64,000 nucleotides of DNA from Halobacillus litoralis (GTDB lineage: Bacteria; Bacillota; Bacilli; Bacillales; Halobacillaceae): positions 62,001-126,000 of the forward strand of contig NZ_WMEW01000011.1 in the NCBI RefSeq assembly GCF_009856355.1, in the 5' to 3' direction. Below are positions 50,919 through 60,630 of this stretch, piece by piece. The notes under the pieces are model-generated. The model saw nothing but the letters and a program-made list of their open reading frames with translations, was not told the DNA's origin and made no database searches. The position numbers were made by a program, and so were the translations under genes. How positions within the stretch are numbered: position 1 is the stretch's first letter; the number at the start of each line of letters is the position of its first letter.

Positions 50919-51269
50919 ATGACCAAACATAAAATCTACAGCATGAGTTTCGCCAGTGTTTATCCTCACTACGTCGCAAAAGCTGAGAAAAAAGGACGCA
51001 CCAAAGAGGAAGTCGATGAAATCATCCGCTGGCATACCGGGCTGTCCCAGGCACAGCTGGAGGAGCACTTGGAGGAAAAGACGGATTTTGAAACCTTTTT
51101 CGAGGAGGCACCCGCGCTGCACCCGTCCCGGAAGCTGATCAAAGGGGTCGTCTGCGGTGTCCGGGTGGAAGACATTGAAGAACCGATCATGCAGGAAATC
51201 CGCTATCTGGATAAGATGGTGGATGAACTGGCGAAAGGCAAGGCTATGGAAAAAATACTGCGCGGGTAA
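50919..51269 (+). CDS. DUF2200 family protein
   Basis: A 116-aa DUF2200 protein with the full pattern [32 protein letters not shown] and [36 protein letters not shown]. The family is common in bacteria and has no assigned function. AAGGAAGG precedes the ATG and a promoter and terminator flank it, so it is a single-gene unit. Confidence 0.88.
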   Translation: MTKHKIYSMSFASVYPHYVAKAEKKGRTKEEVDEIIRWHTGLSQAQLEEHLEEKTDFETFFEEAPALHPSRKLIKGVVCGVRVEDIEEPIMQEIRYLDKMVDELAKGKAMEKILRG

Positions 51270-51274
51270 CAGGC

Positions 51275-51323
51275 AGAAAGAGAGACATTGCTCTTATAGC
51301 AGAGCCGGTGTGTCTCTTTTTTA
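51275..51323. terminator. Terminator after the DUF2200 gene
   Basis: AAAGAGAGACA / TGTGTCTCTTTTTT hairpin; it overlaps the end of the convergent membrane gene. Confidence 0.75.
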
Positions 51324-51545
51324 TTTACTTTGGACTTTAACTCTTCGTTCCACAATAAATCCAACGATTAAGCCGATAACAATCGGTGATATTTCAATAT
51401 CCAGATCGAAAAAGAACCCATTTTCCAGTGGTTCATTTAATTCGAATGAAAACCTGAAAAGAGATACATGAAATAGATCTCCAATCCAATATAATAGAGC
51501 CATTGTCCCAACTGATGTTAATAAAGGGAGCCATATTCTCCTCAA
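51321..51545 (-). CDS. Small membrane protein, unknown
   Basis: A 74-aa protein with two hydrophobic segments (about 5-24 and 48-66). The TTG start at 51545 has GAGG seven bases upstream and is preferred to the ATG at 51563, which has no ribosome site. No family recognised. Confidence 0.55.
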   Translation of the reverse strand: MRRIWLPLLTSVGTMALLYWIGDLFHVSLFRFSFELNEPLENGFFFDLDIEISPIVIGLIVGFIVERRVKVQSK

Positions 51546-51972
51546 ATAAACACCTCTTTCCATTATGGTTACATCGTGAAAGTAGATAATCCAAGGGTAT
51601 CATAGGTTTCAGCACTTGGAAATAAATCCCTTTCAGCCGTCGTATCATTCATTCGTCACTCTATTCAAATACCTGAAAACAGGCCGGGTAATGATTGAAA
51701 TCCTTCGCTGCCGCAATGACAGCCATCCTTACGCTTGCTTTCTGAGCCGTCCCAGTGAAGGGTAACGATTGTTCTCTGCTCGTCCGCGGAAAGGGAAGGG
51801 GCTTTCGCTCCTGGCGATAAGGAAGAAAAAAGCATTTGATCTGTCGGAATATTATGTGAAAAGTTGTATAGTAGAAATGGTGACGAGGGCTGAATGATGC
51901 ACGCTAAGGAAGCATACGTACATACTCAAACACAAGCCCGAAGGCCGATGAATAGAAAAGGAGGTTTTACTG
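51546..51972. other. 427-base intergenic region
   Basis: No gene seen. It has a -10-like TATAGT at 51867 for the alcohol dehydrogenase transcript and a GC-rich segment (51780-51825, CGCGGAAAGGGAAGGGG) that resembles the interior of the other intergenic repeats. Confidence 0.45.
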
Positions 51973-53142
51973 TTGAATTTTGACTACTACTGCCAGACTA
52001 AAATTGTGATGGGACCTGGACGTTCCAAGGAAGTACCGGGACTGCTGAAGGAGATGACAGAGCCGGGGGCCACCGTGATGGTCGTGAGCGATCCGGGTGT
52101 GAAAAAGGCTGGAATCGTAAAGCCTGTTTTAGATTCTCTTGAAGATGCGGGCTATCGTGTGGTGGATTTTGACCAGGTATCTCCGAATCCGCGCGATACC
52201 GAATGCCTGATGGGCGCGGAAGTGTTTCAAAAAGAAGAAGCTTCCGCTGTCCTTGCGATTGGCGGTGGAAGTCCCATTGATACGGCGAAAGCGGTAGCGC
52301 TTCTTGGACCGAACGGCGGCCGTCCCGAAGACTATGTAGAAGGGAGAAGGGCTTATACGAATGCAGCACCGATTCTCTGTATTCCAACCACAGCCGGCAC
52401 CGGATCAGAAGTTACCCGCTCTTCGGTCATTACACTCGCGGACTCGCACCGGAAAATCACGCTGAAGCACGCGATGCTCCGTCCGATAACAGCCGTACTG
52501 GACCCGGAATTGACGTTGACGGTGCCAAAGGACGTAACGGCAGCAACAGGAGTCGATGCCCTTGTCCATGCTATCGAGGGATATTCGTGTAAGGTGACGA
52601 ACCCTGTATCACAGGCGATGGGAGCAAGAGCGATGGAGGTCATTGTCGAGCATCTTCCTCAAGTGTTTGAACATGGAGCAGATCTTCAGGCACGGGCGAA
52701 AATGCAGGAGGGAAGCCTGCTTGCGGGTCTATGCTTTGGGTCAGCGGATGTAGCGGCTGTCCACTGCTTGGCGGAAGCGCTAGGCAGCCTCTATGATACC
52801 CCGCACGGCGTAGCGAATGCCATATTCCTTCCTCATGTCATGGAATTTAATGCGCAGGAAAACGTGCCGCTGCACGCGGAAATGGCCCGGCTTATGAAGA
52901 TGGCAGAAGATAACGATCCGGATGAGGAAGCAGTAGAGAAATTCGTCCGTAAAATCGATGCGTTCACAAAACAGCTGGACATTCCTCTTTTGAGTGAAAT
53001 ACCTTCTGTTCAGGAAGAAGATTTCGAGCGGATGGCTGAACTTGCGGAACGCAACAACTCGACCCCGAGCAATGCCCGGACGATTACGAAAGAAGATTAT
53101 CTGCAGATATTAACGACGGCCTTTCAATCTCCGATTCTTTGA
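51973..53142 (+). CDS. Iron-containing alcohol dehydrogenase
   Basis: A 389-aa group III (iron-type) dehydrogenase. The NAD motif is AIGGGSPIDTAKAVA, metal ligands fall in TGVDALVHAIEGY and in HCLAEALGSLYDTPHGVANAIFLPHV, with TTAGTGSEVTRSSVI between. It reduces or oxidises an alcohol/aldehyde or a related compound; the substrate is not evident. The TTG start follows AAAAGGAGG by eight bases. Single gene, followed by DinB. Confidence 0.9.
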   Translation: MNFDYYCQTKIVMGPGRSKEVPGLLKEMTEPGATVMVVSDPGVKKAGIVKPVLDSLEDAGYRVVDFDQVSPNPRDTECLMGAEVFQKEEASAVLAIGGGSPIDTAKAVALLGPNGGRPEDYVEGRRAYTNAAPILCIPTTAGTGSEVTRSSVITLADSHRKITLKHAMLRPITAVLDPELTLTVPKDVTAATGVDALVHAIEGYSCKVTNPVSQAMGARAMEVIVEHLPQVFEHGADLQARAKMQEGSLLAGLCFGSADVAAVHCLAEALGSLYDTPHGVANAIFLPHVMEFNAQENVPLHAEMARLMKMAEDNDPDEEAVEKFVRKIDAFTKQLDIPLLSEIPSVQEEDFERMAELAERNNSTPSNARTITKEDYLQILTTAFQSPIL

Positions 53143-53189
53143 GAATCAATGCATAGAAGGATAGAATGGGAGAGAAGGGAGTTGTTACC

Positions 53190-53651
53190 ATGAATGAAGA
53201 ACAGGTATTTCAACAAATTGCACTCGTTAGAAAAGCGACATTGAAAATGCTGGATGGAATTACGGAGGAACAGGCAGACCTCCAGCCGAAAGGATTTGCG
53301 AACAATATCCGGTGGAATCTTGGTCATATTGTTGCTGCTCAAAATGGGATGGTGGCTAAGTTTGCCGGTACACCGGTCGAAACACCTCCGCGCTTTTTCC
53401 AATTATTCGCTCCAGGAACGAAGCCGGCGGATTGGGAAGGTAACGTCCCCAGCCTTGATGAATTGAAAAAACACCTGGAAGAGCAGCCGGCACTCCTGCA
53501 GGAAGCTCTCACAGGAAAACTTGATGAAGAGGCAGCAGAAGAGTTTCTATCCATGAAAACCGTTGGTGAAATTCTGAATTTCACGTTGTATCACGAAGGG
53601 GTACATACGGGAACAATAAAAGCAATCAAGGCACAGACCGATCAAAAGTAA
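53190..53651 (+). CDS. DinB family protein
   Basis: A 153-aa four-helix DinB/YfiT-type protein. The three metal-ligand histidines fall in RWNLGHIVAAQNG and LYHEGVHTGTI. Members are putative metal-dependent enzymes, often thiol transferases using bacillithiol; no specific activity is known for this one. The ATG at 53190 follows GAAGGGAG. A strong terminator follows. Confidence 0.85.
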   Translation: MNEEQVFQQIALVRKATLKMLDGITEEQADLQPKGFANNIRWNLGHIVAAQNGMVAKFAGTPVETPPRFFQLFAPGTKPADWEGNVPSLDELKKHLEEQPALLQEALTGKLDEEAAEEFLSMKTVGEILNFTLYHEGVHTGTIKAIKAQTDQK

Positions 53652-53657
53652 GAAGCA

Positions 53658-53687
53658 GACCGGCCGGATTTCCGGCCGGTTTTTGCC
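53658..53687 (+). terminator. Terminator after the DinB gene
   Basis: ACCGGCCGG / CCGGCCGGTTTTT hairpin. Confidence 0.9.
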
Positions 53688-53902
53688 TAGGATGAGAGGT
53701 AGAAGTATGGATGATAACGTATTCGAATAAATAGTGGAAAAGGATATCGATTTTTTTTCGGGTATATCAATTATTTTTTGCGATATATCGATAAATCGCG
53801 TCACCCACCATAAAGAATTATAAGAAATCAGGTTAGCAGCTACCGTTCAAGGGAAGGAATTAGAAGAATTCCAATACTTAAGAACAGAATGGTGTGCCGC
53901 GT

Positions 53903-55327
53903 ATGAGTTTCTTCTACTATATAAAAAAGTACTTCAAAATGAGCCGGCGTCAACGCAAGAGTGAGCTGAAATCCACGATCTGGTTTATGCCGTTCTGGTA
54001 TATTCTCGGGGCTGTCGGATTATCGGCGTTCACCTTTTACCTCGATTATATCGTGGACGTCAGCTTGTACCTGCCGGCGCCCATCGGCTTCAGCGGACAG
54101 ACGCTGCAGGTGCTGCTGAGTGCGCTCGTCGGAGGCGTTCTTACTTTGAGCGCGTTTACAATCAACTCGCTGCTTGTTGCCTTAACTACGTTCAGCGGGC
54201 AGTTTTCATCCAAAATGCTCGTCAACTTTGTCAGTGACCGGGCCACTCAACATGTGCTCGGCATTTTCAACGGAAGCTTCATTTATGTGCTGTTAAACTT
54301 CCTGTATGTGACGCATGAGGAAGAGGAGTACATCGCCGCAACGCCGGTTTTATCAATTCTGACGGCGATTATTGCCGCTGTCACCTTCATCTATTTTATC
54401 AACCATACGACGACATGGATGCAGGTGCACAATATCAGCTACAATATGAACGCCAAGTCCCAGTCTGTTCAGACCGCTTTGGAGAAGGAGCTGGCTCCTT
54501 TTCATCTCGACAAGGAAATCGAACCGACTTCACTTCCTGCTGATGATGAGGGGAAGGTGTTGACATCACATCAGTCCGGTTACCTTCAGGTGGCGGATTT
54601 TGCAAAGCTCGTCAAGACGGCCTCACGGGAGGATGCTCTCCTGCGGTTTAATGTAAGGATCGGTGAGTTTGTTGTGGAGGGGACCCCGCTTCTCACTTAT
54701 TGGGAAAAGGGCTCCAAGATTCATCCGGAGCGTTATTTTAAGTCGATTGAAATTGGTGTAAAGCAGACAGAAATTCAGGACCTCGAATACGGGCTGATCA
54801 AGCTTGCAGAGGTAGCCATCAAAGCGCTCGGTCATAACGACCCGCTGACGGTGACGAATACCATCCATCAGATTACGGATCTCTTGAAGCGCATCGGTCA
54901 GTCCACCAATTTCTCTCCCTACCTTTTTGACCAGGAACAGCAGCTGCGGGTGATTTTGAATCAGAAGGATTTCCGTTATTATCTTCATAAAGGATTCGCG
55001 TCGATCCGGGAATACGCCAACCAAAATTCAACGATTATGACGGAACTGCTGACGATGATTTCCCTGCTCAGCAAAACGATGGACGAGGACGTTCACGAGG
55101 ATCTGTGGGAATTCGCGCGTCAGACGATTCTTGGCTTCGATAATTACAGTCTCTATGAAAATGACTGCCTGTACATTATTGAACAGCTTTCCGAGCTTTC
55201 CAAGAATACAGGTCATCAGGAGGATTACCTGTTTCTACTCGAATATATGCTGCAGCGTGTCAGTTCAAAAAGTGCAGCAACGGTACCTCAGAAAGCAACC
55301 GGAGAGTATGAGCAGGAGCTTTCTTAA
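53903..55327 (+). CDS. DUF2254 membrane protein
   Basis: A 474-aa DUF2254 protein. Four membrane helices occupy about residues 25-160 (WYILGAVGLSAFTFYLDYI, GGVLTLSAFTINSLLVALT, VLGIFNGSFIYVLLNFLY and SILTAIIAAVTFIYFI), followed by a large soluble part (170-474) with the GYLQVADF / VEGTPLL region. The function is not known. The start is uncertain: GTG 53894 and ATG 53903 both lack a good ribosome site; ATG is preferred. Confidence 0.85.
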   Translation: MSFFYYIKKYFKMSRRQRKSELKSTIWFMPFWYILGAVGLSAFTFYLDYIVDVSLYLPAPIGFSGQTLQVLLSALVGGVLTLSAFTINSLLVALTTFSGQFSSKMLVNFVSDRATQHVLGIFNGSFIYVLLNFLYVTHEEEEYIAATPVLSILTAIIAAVTFIYFINHTTTWMQVHNISYNMNAKSQSVQTALEKELAPFHLDKEIEPTSLPADDEGKVLTSHQSGYLQVADFAKLVKTASREDALLRFNVRIGEFVVEGTPLLTYWEKGSKIHPERYFKSIEIGVKQTEIQDLEYGLIKLAEVAIKALGHNDPLTVTNTIHQITDLLKRIGQSTNFSPYLFDQEQQLRVILNQKDFRYYLHKGFASIREYANQNSTIMTELLTMISLLSKTMDEDVHEDLWEFARQTILGFDNYSLYENDCLYIIEQLSELSKNTGHQEDYLFLLEYMLQRVSSKSAATVPQKATGEYEQELS

Positions 55328-55369
55328 CACGAAAAAGGCTTATCCGATTATGGATAAGCCTTTTTCGTG
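55328..55369. terminator. Bidirectional terminator with 18-base perfect arms
   Basis: CACGAAAAAGGCTTATCC and its exact complement, loop GATTAT, after the DUF2254 gene. Confidence 0.9.
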
Positions 55370-55469
55370 CTGCGGATCATCTGTCGTTTTGTAATACTTG
55401 GAATGCAGAGGGTTATCTATTTAAAAGGGAGACGGCCGGAAATCCAAAAGGACTCCCGGCGTGCCCAGG

Positions 55470-55697
55470 TCATGTAGAAAGGAAATAAGTTTGCGAATGA
55501 TGTTGGTCTGAACAAATTAAGTACGGATTTCGCTCCATCGGAAAGTACTTCACTGTCGTTGGTTTTAACTCCATAAAGAGTAAAAGCTGCTCGTTAGAGG
55601 TGAAAGCCCCCAGATCACAGCAGACAGGTTTGTTATATTCGTTGTGAAAACTTATTCCAGTATACATTTCCCCCCTAAGGAATTGGAGTAATTCCAT
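55470..55697 (-). CDS. Hypothetical protein
   Basis: A 75-aa ORF (MELLQFLRGEMYTGISFHNE..., ending SDQHHSQTYFLST) with AGGGGG eight bases before the ATG at 55697. A longer form from 55748 has no ribosome site. It has no recognised family, but the fit of ribosome site and composition suggests a gene. It stands alone between terminator and promoter DNA. Confidence 0.45.
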   Translation of the reverse strand: MELLQFLRGEMYTGISFHNEYNKPVCCDLGAFTSNEQLLLFMELKPTTVKYFPMERNPYLICSDQHHSQTYFLST

Positions 55698-55900
55698 TTT
55701 AAATTCCCCCTCAGAACATGCATTCCCGTCACTGAGTCTCATAAACATTTTTGAGGAATAATTTTTAATTACTATCTTATGATATTTATTGGCTGTTTGT
55801 AGGAGCTATTATTTAAGGGGAATCGTGAGAGGCTTGACATCGCTCTGATTTAGGGTGTGTACAAAACTTTTAATGACCCGCATGAGAGAGGGGGACTGTA

Positions 55901-56065
55901 ATGGAGACGGTTATTTTAGCTGTTGTTGTAACCATTCTTGTAGTCGCAGGATGGGGAGGAATCATGCTGAAAGATCTGCCTGTGAAGCTGAATGGACAGT
56001 GGATGTATGTGGCCGCTGCGGTATTGAGTGGAATTATTTTGATTTTAACCGCTCTCAATTTTTAG
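55901..56065 (+). CDS. Small membrane protein, unknown
   Basis: A 54-aa peptide with two hydrophobic segments (METVILAVVVTILVVAGW and YVAAAVLSGIILILTAL). GAGGGGG lies six bases before the ATG. It precedes the M3 peptidase gene by about 80 bases and could share its transcript. Confidence 0.65.
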   Translation: METVILAVVVTILVVAGWGGIMLKDLPVKLNGQWMYVAAAVLSGIILILTALNF

Positions 56066-56144
56066 AACATTCATTGTTTTTGAGGAAAAGAATTCCAATT
56101 TATATTACAATGAAACCAGCTTATTTACATAGGAGGGTTTTTGG

Positions 56145-57923
56145 ATGAGGGTGAAAACAACCCAATGGGATCTGGAATCTGTCCGCCCAGGTGGGCGGGA
56201 AGTGGCGCTGGAGGAACAGATGGAGCAAATCGTTCATCAGCTTGAAAGAAGAAAGAGCGAGTTGGAGAAAGGGAATGAAGATACGCTGATAGAGGAAGCT
56301 GTTGAAAACATTCTACATGTACAGGAACTTCAAACAAAGATATTCGAATTGGATGAATATATCATCTGCCGGCAGTCCACAAACGTTACAGATGCAAAAT
56401 GGCGCGATATGGCCGGGCGGTGCAGCATTTTAAAATCTAAATTTAATACGATGATGGTTTCGTTCCGCTTGTTCCTGGCAAAGATTTCGATCACTCAATG
56501 GGAACAACTCGTAGAACATCCGGAGGTTCGATCCGCCCGATTTTATTTAAATGAAGAAAGAAGAAAAATGGAGGACCAGCTTTCTCCTGAGATGGAAGCA
56601 CTTATTCATGACCTTGCTGTGGATGGGTTTGATGGGTGGGAAGATCATTACGAGCAGGAATTATCGAACCTGCGCGTAAGGGTGGAAGCGAACGGAGAAG
56701 CTCAGAGTATTCCTTTCAGCCAGGCTTTTGTACAAGCGGCCTTTTCTCACGATCGTCGTGTAAGGAAAGCTGTAGGTGAAGAAATCTTAAACACCTGTGA
56801 AGCGAATGCCGATCGGTTTGCTTCTATTTTCAATCACTTTGCTGGATTTCGAAACGAGCTTTACCGAATTCGTGACTGGTCTAATCCGTTGAAGGAAATG
56901 CTGGATCAAAACCGCATACGTGAAACGACCATCTCGAGTTTGATGAACACTCTGCATGAACATAAACACTTGCTGCATCAATTTTTCCAAAGAAAAGCTG
57001 AATTGAGTAAGGTCGATAAGCTGACATGGTATGACACGCAGGCGCCGACGTATACCTCAGAAACATCGCTCACCTATGACGAAGCGGCACAAATTATTAT
57101 TCGTCAGTTCCACTCTTTCAGTGAAAAACTGGGGGTGTTTGCTGAACGCGCATTCGAACAGGGGTGGATTGATGCAGAGCCTTCTGAACATAAACGTCAT
57201 GGTGCCTTTTGTGCATCACTTCCGGCGGCTGAAGAAAGCCGCGTACTTCTGTCGTTTACAGGCAGTTATCAGGATCTGGTCACGCTTGCCCACGAACTGG
57301 GGCATGCCTACCATAATTTAATCCTTCATGAACAGCCGGGTTTTGCCAGACAGATTGGTACAGGACTTGCAGAAACAGCTTCTACATTCCTTGAAAATCT
57401 TGTCCTTGATGCAGCAATTGAACATGCGGAAACAAAAAATGATCAGCTCTCTCTTTTGGAGATGAAAATTACTAATGGACTGAAGTATACCGCCTTTATC
57501 CCGGCAAAGTTTGAGTTTGAAAGAGCGTTTTATGAACGTCGGAAGCATGGGGCCCTTTCAGCTGATGAACTCGTTCAATTGAATACTGAAAAAGAAGAGG
57601 AGTGGTTCAAAGGCACCTTGGCGGATGTAAATGGATATACATGGATGACGATTCCACATTTCTATAGTACAGAAAAGGCCTATTATAACCTTCCGTACAC
57701 GATAGGTTACTTGTTCAGTAACGGTCTATATTCGATGTACTTAAAGGAACGGGAGGGCTTTCCAATAATGTATGACCAACTGCTTGAGAATTCTGGAAAG
57801 CGTACGATGGAAGAACTGGGAAGGGAGTTTCTGAATGAGGATTTGACTGGATCAGACTTCTGGGAAGCTTCTTTAGAACCTTTAAAGGATGCAGTAGAAA
57901 AGTATATAAAACTTACAAAGTGA
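56145..57923 (+). CDS. M3 family oligoendopeptidase (PepF-like)
   Basis: A 592-aa zinc oligoendopeptidase. The HExxH motif is at residues 383-387 (LAHELGHAYHN) and the third ligand glutamate follows in GLAETASTFLENL, as in M3B PepF enzymes. It cleaves short peptides in the cytosol. Length is close to PepF (about 600). GGAGGG precedes the ATG. This is one of several peptide-degrading genes in the window. Confidence 0.92.
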   Translation: MRVKTTQWDLESVRPGGREVALEEQMEQIVHQLERRKSELEKGNEDTLIEEAVENILHVQELQTKIFELDEYIICRQSTNVTDAKWRDMAGRCSILKSKFNTMMVSFRLFLAKISITQWEQLVEHPEVRSARFYLNEERRKMEDQLSPEMEALIHDLAVDGFDGWEDHYEQELSNLRVRVEANGEAQSIPFSQAFVQAAFSHDRRVRKAVGEEILNTCEANADRFASIFNHFAGFRNELYRIRDWSNPLKEMLDQNRIRETTISSLMNTLHEHKHLLHQFFQRKAELSKVDKLTWYDTQAPTYTSETSLTYDEAAQIIIRQFHSFSEKLGVFAERAFEQGWIDAEPSEHKRHGAFCASLPAAEESRVLLSFTGSYQDLVTLAHELGHAYHNLILHEQPGFARQIGTGLAETASTFLENLVLDAAIEHAETKNDQLSLLEMKITNGLKYTAFIPAKFEFERAFYERRKHGALSADELVQLNTEKEEEWFKGTLADVNGYTWMTIPHFYSTEKAYYNLPYTIGYLFSNGLYSMYLKEREGFPIMYDQLLENSGKRTMEELGREFLNEDLTGSDFWEASLEPLKDAVEKYIKLTK

Positions 57924-58101
57924 CTTTTTAGAGTGAATGCCTCATAATTCCGTCGATCTCGTACATCTGCGGAGGATTGTCTATCGATAATTTCATTGAT
58001 CTTTCTGGACTTATTGTGATGTCTAATCCTAAATTCCTTCATGAGGACCATGGATTAACCAGAGGAACAACAAATGACTGAAAAACGGAAGGCAGGGTAC
58101 T

Positions 58102-58773
58102 ATGACAAAAGCCATCATTTTTGATATGGACGGAACACTATTTCAAACGAATCAAGTCCTGGAAGCCTCTCTTGAAGATACTTTCCAGAAGTTGAGGAAA
58201 ATCAACAAATGGGAAGGAGATGCCCCGCTGGCTGAATATCAGCAGATTATGGGGGTGCCTCTTCCAAAAGTGTGGGAGACACTGCTGCCTGAGTTTACTC
58301 CATACGAAAGAAACGAAGTGGACGCGCTCTTTTTAGACAGGCTCATCAGCCATATTCGAAACGGCAGAGGCGCCTTGTACCCCGGTGTGAAAGAGACGAT
58401 GGGACAACTGACGAATCAGGGCTTTTCTGTATACATAGCCAGTAATGGCCTCAAACGTTACCTGCAGACGATTGTAGAATATTACCGTCTCAATAGCTGG
58501 GTAACGGAGACGTTCAGTATTGAACAGATCGATTCCCTTGATAAATCCAGTCTTGTACAGGAGATTATCCGAAAGTATCATATACAGGAAGGGGCAGTTG
58601 TCGGGGACAGACTGTCTGATATCCGGGCGGCCAAGGAAAATGGTCTTACAGCGGTGGGGTGCCGCTTTGATTTTGCGCAGGAGGAAGAACTCGCGCAGGC
58701 GGATCATGTCATCGAAGACCTGCGTGAATTGAAGAACGTCATACCGTTACTGGAAGGAACAACCTATCCATAA
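58102..58773 (+). CDS. HAD family phosphatase
   Basis: A 223-aa HAD hydrolase, phosphoglycolate phosphatase-like. Motif I is FDMDGTL with the nucleophile aspartate, motif II is ASNGLKRYL, lysine and motif IV fall in KSSLVQEI and VVGDRLSDIRAAKENGL. Cap domain residues about 17-90. The substrate is unknown. Its ribosome site is weak (GGAAGGCAGG). Confidence 0.88.
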   Translation: MTKAIIFDMDGTLFQTNQVLEASLEDTFQKLRKINKWEGDAPLAEYQQIMGVPLPKVWETLLPEFTPYERNEVDALFLDRLISHIRNGRGALYPGVKETMGQLTNQGFSVYIASNGLKRYLQTIVEYYRLNSWVTETFSIEQIDSLDKSSLVQEIIRKYHIQEGAVVGDRLSDIRAAKENGLTAVGCRFDFAQEEELAQADHVIEDLRELKNVIPLLEGTTYP

Positions 58774-58859
58774 CAACTTGTAAGCGTAAGGGCTGTACAT
58801 ACATGTGTAGTGCAGCCTATTGATTTCGGAGAGGGGCCCGGGTGCGAGGGGCGGTCGGG

Positions 58860-58925
58860 ATGGTATTGATCAGCGCTTCGAATGCTGTTGCCATGGTTGT
58901 CTTTATTGTGGCGGCATCTGCCTGA
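58860..58925 (+). CDS. Candidate hydrophobic micro-peptide
   Basis: 21 residues with one short hydrophobic stretch (AVAMVVFIVAAS). GAGGGG at 58846-58851 is eight bases upstream and a strong terminator is 11 bases downstream, so a compact transcript is possible. It does not match the toxin pattern seen at 6510. Low certainty. Confidence 0.3.
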   Translation: MVLISASNAVAMVVFIVAASA

Positions 58926-58936
58926 TCGTCATAACA

Positions 58937-58972
58937 AAAAAGATCGTTCTTAAGGAACGATCTTTTTTTTCT
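58937..58972. terminator. Strong bidirectional terminator
   Basis: AAAAAAGATCGTTC / GAACGATCTTTTTTTT. Confidence 0.85.
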
Positions 58973-59077
58973 GAGCTCTCCCGAGAGAATGATGGAACTG
59001 AGAAGAGAGGGTGTGACAAAAACACCCATAACTTATAGAATTTAGGTAGATGTATAACAAAGGAAGAGGGATTCATC

Positions 59078-59530
59078 ATGAAAACCAATGAAAATAAGAC
59101 ATGGAAAAGGAAGCTGGGTTATGCAGGCTTTGTACTGGCTGCCTTCGGTCTATCCTACTTCCTCGCTTGTTCGCTCAGCTATACGCCCCTCGGTTATGAT
59201 GCTGTCGGATTTAAGATGGTTAATGAGGATTTCACAGCGGTCACGGTTGAGAAAAACAATGCATTCGGAATGACAGAGGAAACCGTGATGTATGATCCAC
59301 CTGAAGAAGATCAATGGAAAGCCAACATGCTCGTCGATCAGCTCAATGACCAGTCCATTCACTACTGGCTGTTTTTCACTTCCATCTTCGCAGCGTTGTA
59401 CTGGGTTGCCGTTGATGTGAAAAAAGGGGAGAGCGTTCGGAAAACCATTCTATACAGTTCCTTTGGGGTTGTGTTGACGGGTCTTTCTTTAATGGATCAG
59501 CTGTATGATATTAAAGACATCCTGTCATGA
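59078..59530 (+). CDS. Membrane protein, unknown
   Basis: A 150-aa protein with a first helix at about 12-33 (ending in LACSLSYTPLGYD), an extracellular-looking middle part (34-94) and two further helices (96-112 and 122-139). The family is unknown. GGAAGAGGG precedes the ATG. It is followed after 22 bases by a second small membrane protein. Confidence 0.7.
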   Translation: MKTNENKTWKRKLGYAGFVLAAFGLSYFLACSLSYTPLGYDAVGFKMVNEDFTAVTVEKNNAFGMTEETVMYDPPEEDQWKANMLVDQLNDQSIHYWLFFTSIFAALYWVAVDVKKGESVRKTILYSSFGVVLTGLSLMDQLYDIKDILS

Positions 59531-59552
59531 ATGGGAGAGAGGAAGAGAGACG

Positions 59553-59717
59553 GTGTACGGGTGGCTGACAGGGATATCGATTCTTTTACTTGCTTTCATG
59601 CTGTATCTTAATCGCAGGACATTGTTTACAGACGTGGAAAATGTGAAGGTGCTGATCATGATTTTTGTTTTCCTTCCTCTTTTACTCGTTTTTATCGCAG
59701 GGGCTGTGTTTTTATAA
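59553..59717 (+). CDS. Small membrane protein, unknown
   Basis: A 54-aa protein with two hydrophobic segments (WLTGISILLLAFMLYL and VLIMIFVFLPLLLVFIAGAVF). The GTG start at 59553 follows GGAAGAGAG; longer in-frame readings overlap the upstream gene and have no ribosome site. Likely cotranscribed with the preceding gene and the FMN-binding protein gene. Confidence 0.6.
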   Translation: MYGWLTGISILLLAFMLYLNRRTLFTDVENVKVLIMIFVFLPLLLVFIAGAVFL

Positions 59718-59740
59718 GAAAACAGAAGGGTGGAAACGGG

Positions 59741-60370
59741 ATGTATCGGTTCAAGAAGACGATTTCGGATGAGAAAGAGCTCCGGGGTCTTGTTGGAGCT
59801 CCAAGTGATCTCGTTCGCAACAAGGTGATTAACAGTCTGGATGACGGCTGTATGGATTTTATCTCTAAATCTCCGTTTCTCGTGCTTACGACTTCAGGTG
59901 AAAAAGGGCAGCCGGACGCCTCTCCGAGAGGGGACCACCCAGGCTTTGTCCACATCCTCAACGAAAAACAGCTGGTTATACCGGAAAGGCCGGGAAATAA
60001 ACGGGTGGATTCCCTGCGTAATATTATTGCCAATCCACGTGCAGGTCTGCTTTTTTTCATTCCGGGACTTGGAGAAACGCTCCGTATTAAAGGTCGTGCG
60101 GAGATCATACAGGATCCGGATGTGCTGAAGAAAATGGCAGTCAAAAATCGTCTGCCTGAGCTCGGCATTGCTGTGGAGGTGGAGGAGTGTTTTATTCACT
60201 GTGCCAAAGCCTTCATCCGCTCGAAGCTCTGGCAGCCGGAAGCATGGATCGCAGAAGGGAAACATCCGAATGCCGCCCGGATGCTTTTTACACATGCCAA
60301 GCTCCCTGGTTCCACGATGGACTCCATTCAGGACCGTCTGGATGAGAGTTATCATAACAGACTGTATTAG
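59741..60370 (+). CDS. Pyridoxamine 5'-phosphate oxidase family (FMN-binding) protein
   Basis: A 209-aa flavoprotein of the MSMEG_1061-like branch of the split-barrel family. Motifs include MDFISKSPFLVLTTSGEKGQPDASPRGDHPG, LVIPERPGNKRVDSLRNI, and the C-terminal CFIHCAKAFIRSKLWQPE. It binds FMN or F420-like cofactor and probably reduces or oxidises a small molecule. It starts 23 bases after the small membrane gene. Confidence 0.87.
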   Translation: MYRFKKTISDEKELRGLVGAPSDLVRNKVINSLDDGCMDFISKSPFLVLTTSGEKGQPDASPRGDHPGFVHILNEKQLVIPERPGNKRVDSLRNIIANPRAGLLFFIPGLGETLRIKGRAEIIQDPDVLKKMAVKNRLPELGIAVEVEECFIHCAKAFIRSKLWQPEAWIAEGKHPNAARMLFTHAKLPGSTMDSIQDRLDESYHNRLY

Positions 60371-60387
60371 TTGGAGGTGGGCTTGGG

Positions 60388-60477
60388 ATGGATGTGATTA
60401 TGAACATCTTAATTGGCGTCGGCCTTGTTTATTTTGTTTTCTTTCTTATCGCTTTCATTTCCGCAGTGAAAAAGTAA
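60388..60477 (+). CDS. Very small membrane peptide
   Basis: A 29-aa ORF (MDVIMNILIGVGLVYFVFFL, then IAFISAVKK) with one helix. GGAGGTGG lies eight bases upstream and 17 bases after the FMN-protein stop, so it reads as a genuine micro-protein in the same transcript. Confidence 0.6.
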   Translation: MDVIMNILIGVGLVYFVFFLIAFISAVKK

Positions 60478-60630
60478 AGGGTATTTATAATAGGCGGAGT
60501 TAAGTTTTAGGGTTGCTTACCTTTGGAAAATAACTCTCCTATCATTGGAGTTTATAATGGTTATTCAGGGGCTGCTGGTGTACAGATATCTATAGGAGTT
60601 AAATTTCGCAGAAACAAAAGGGGAATTGGG

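Larger units (their letters stand above)
58774..59077. other. 304-base intergenic region with possible micro-ORF
   Basis: It contains a 21-codon ORF at 58860-58925 (M V L I S A S N A, hydrophobic) preceded by GAGGGG, and a terminator at 58937-58972. A toxin-like or regulatory peptide is possible, but there is no family match. Otherwise nothing is seen. Confidence 0.35.
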
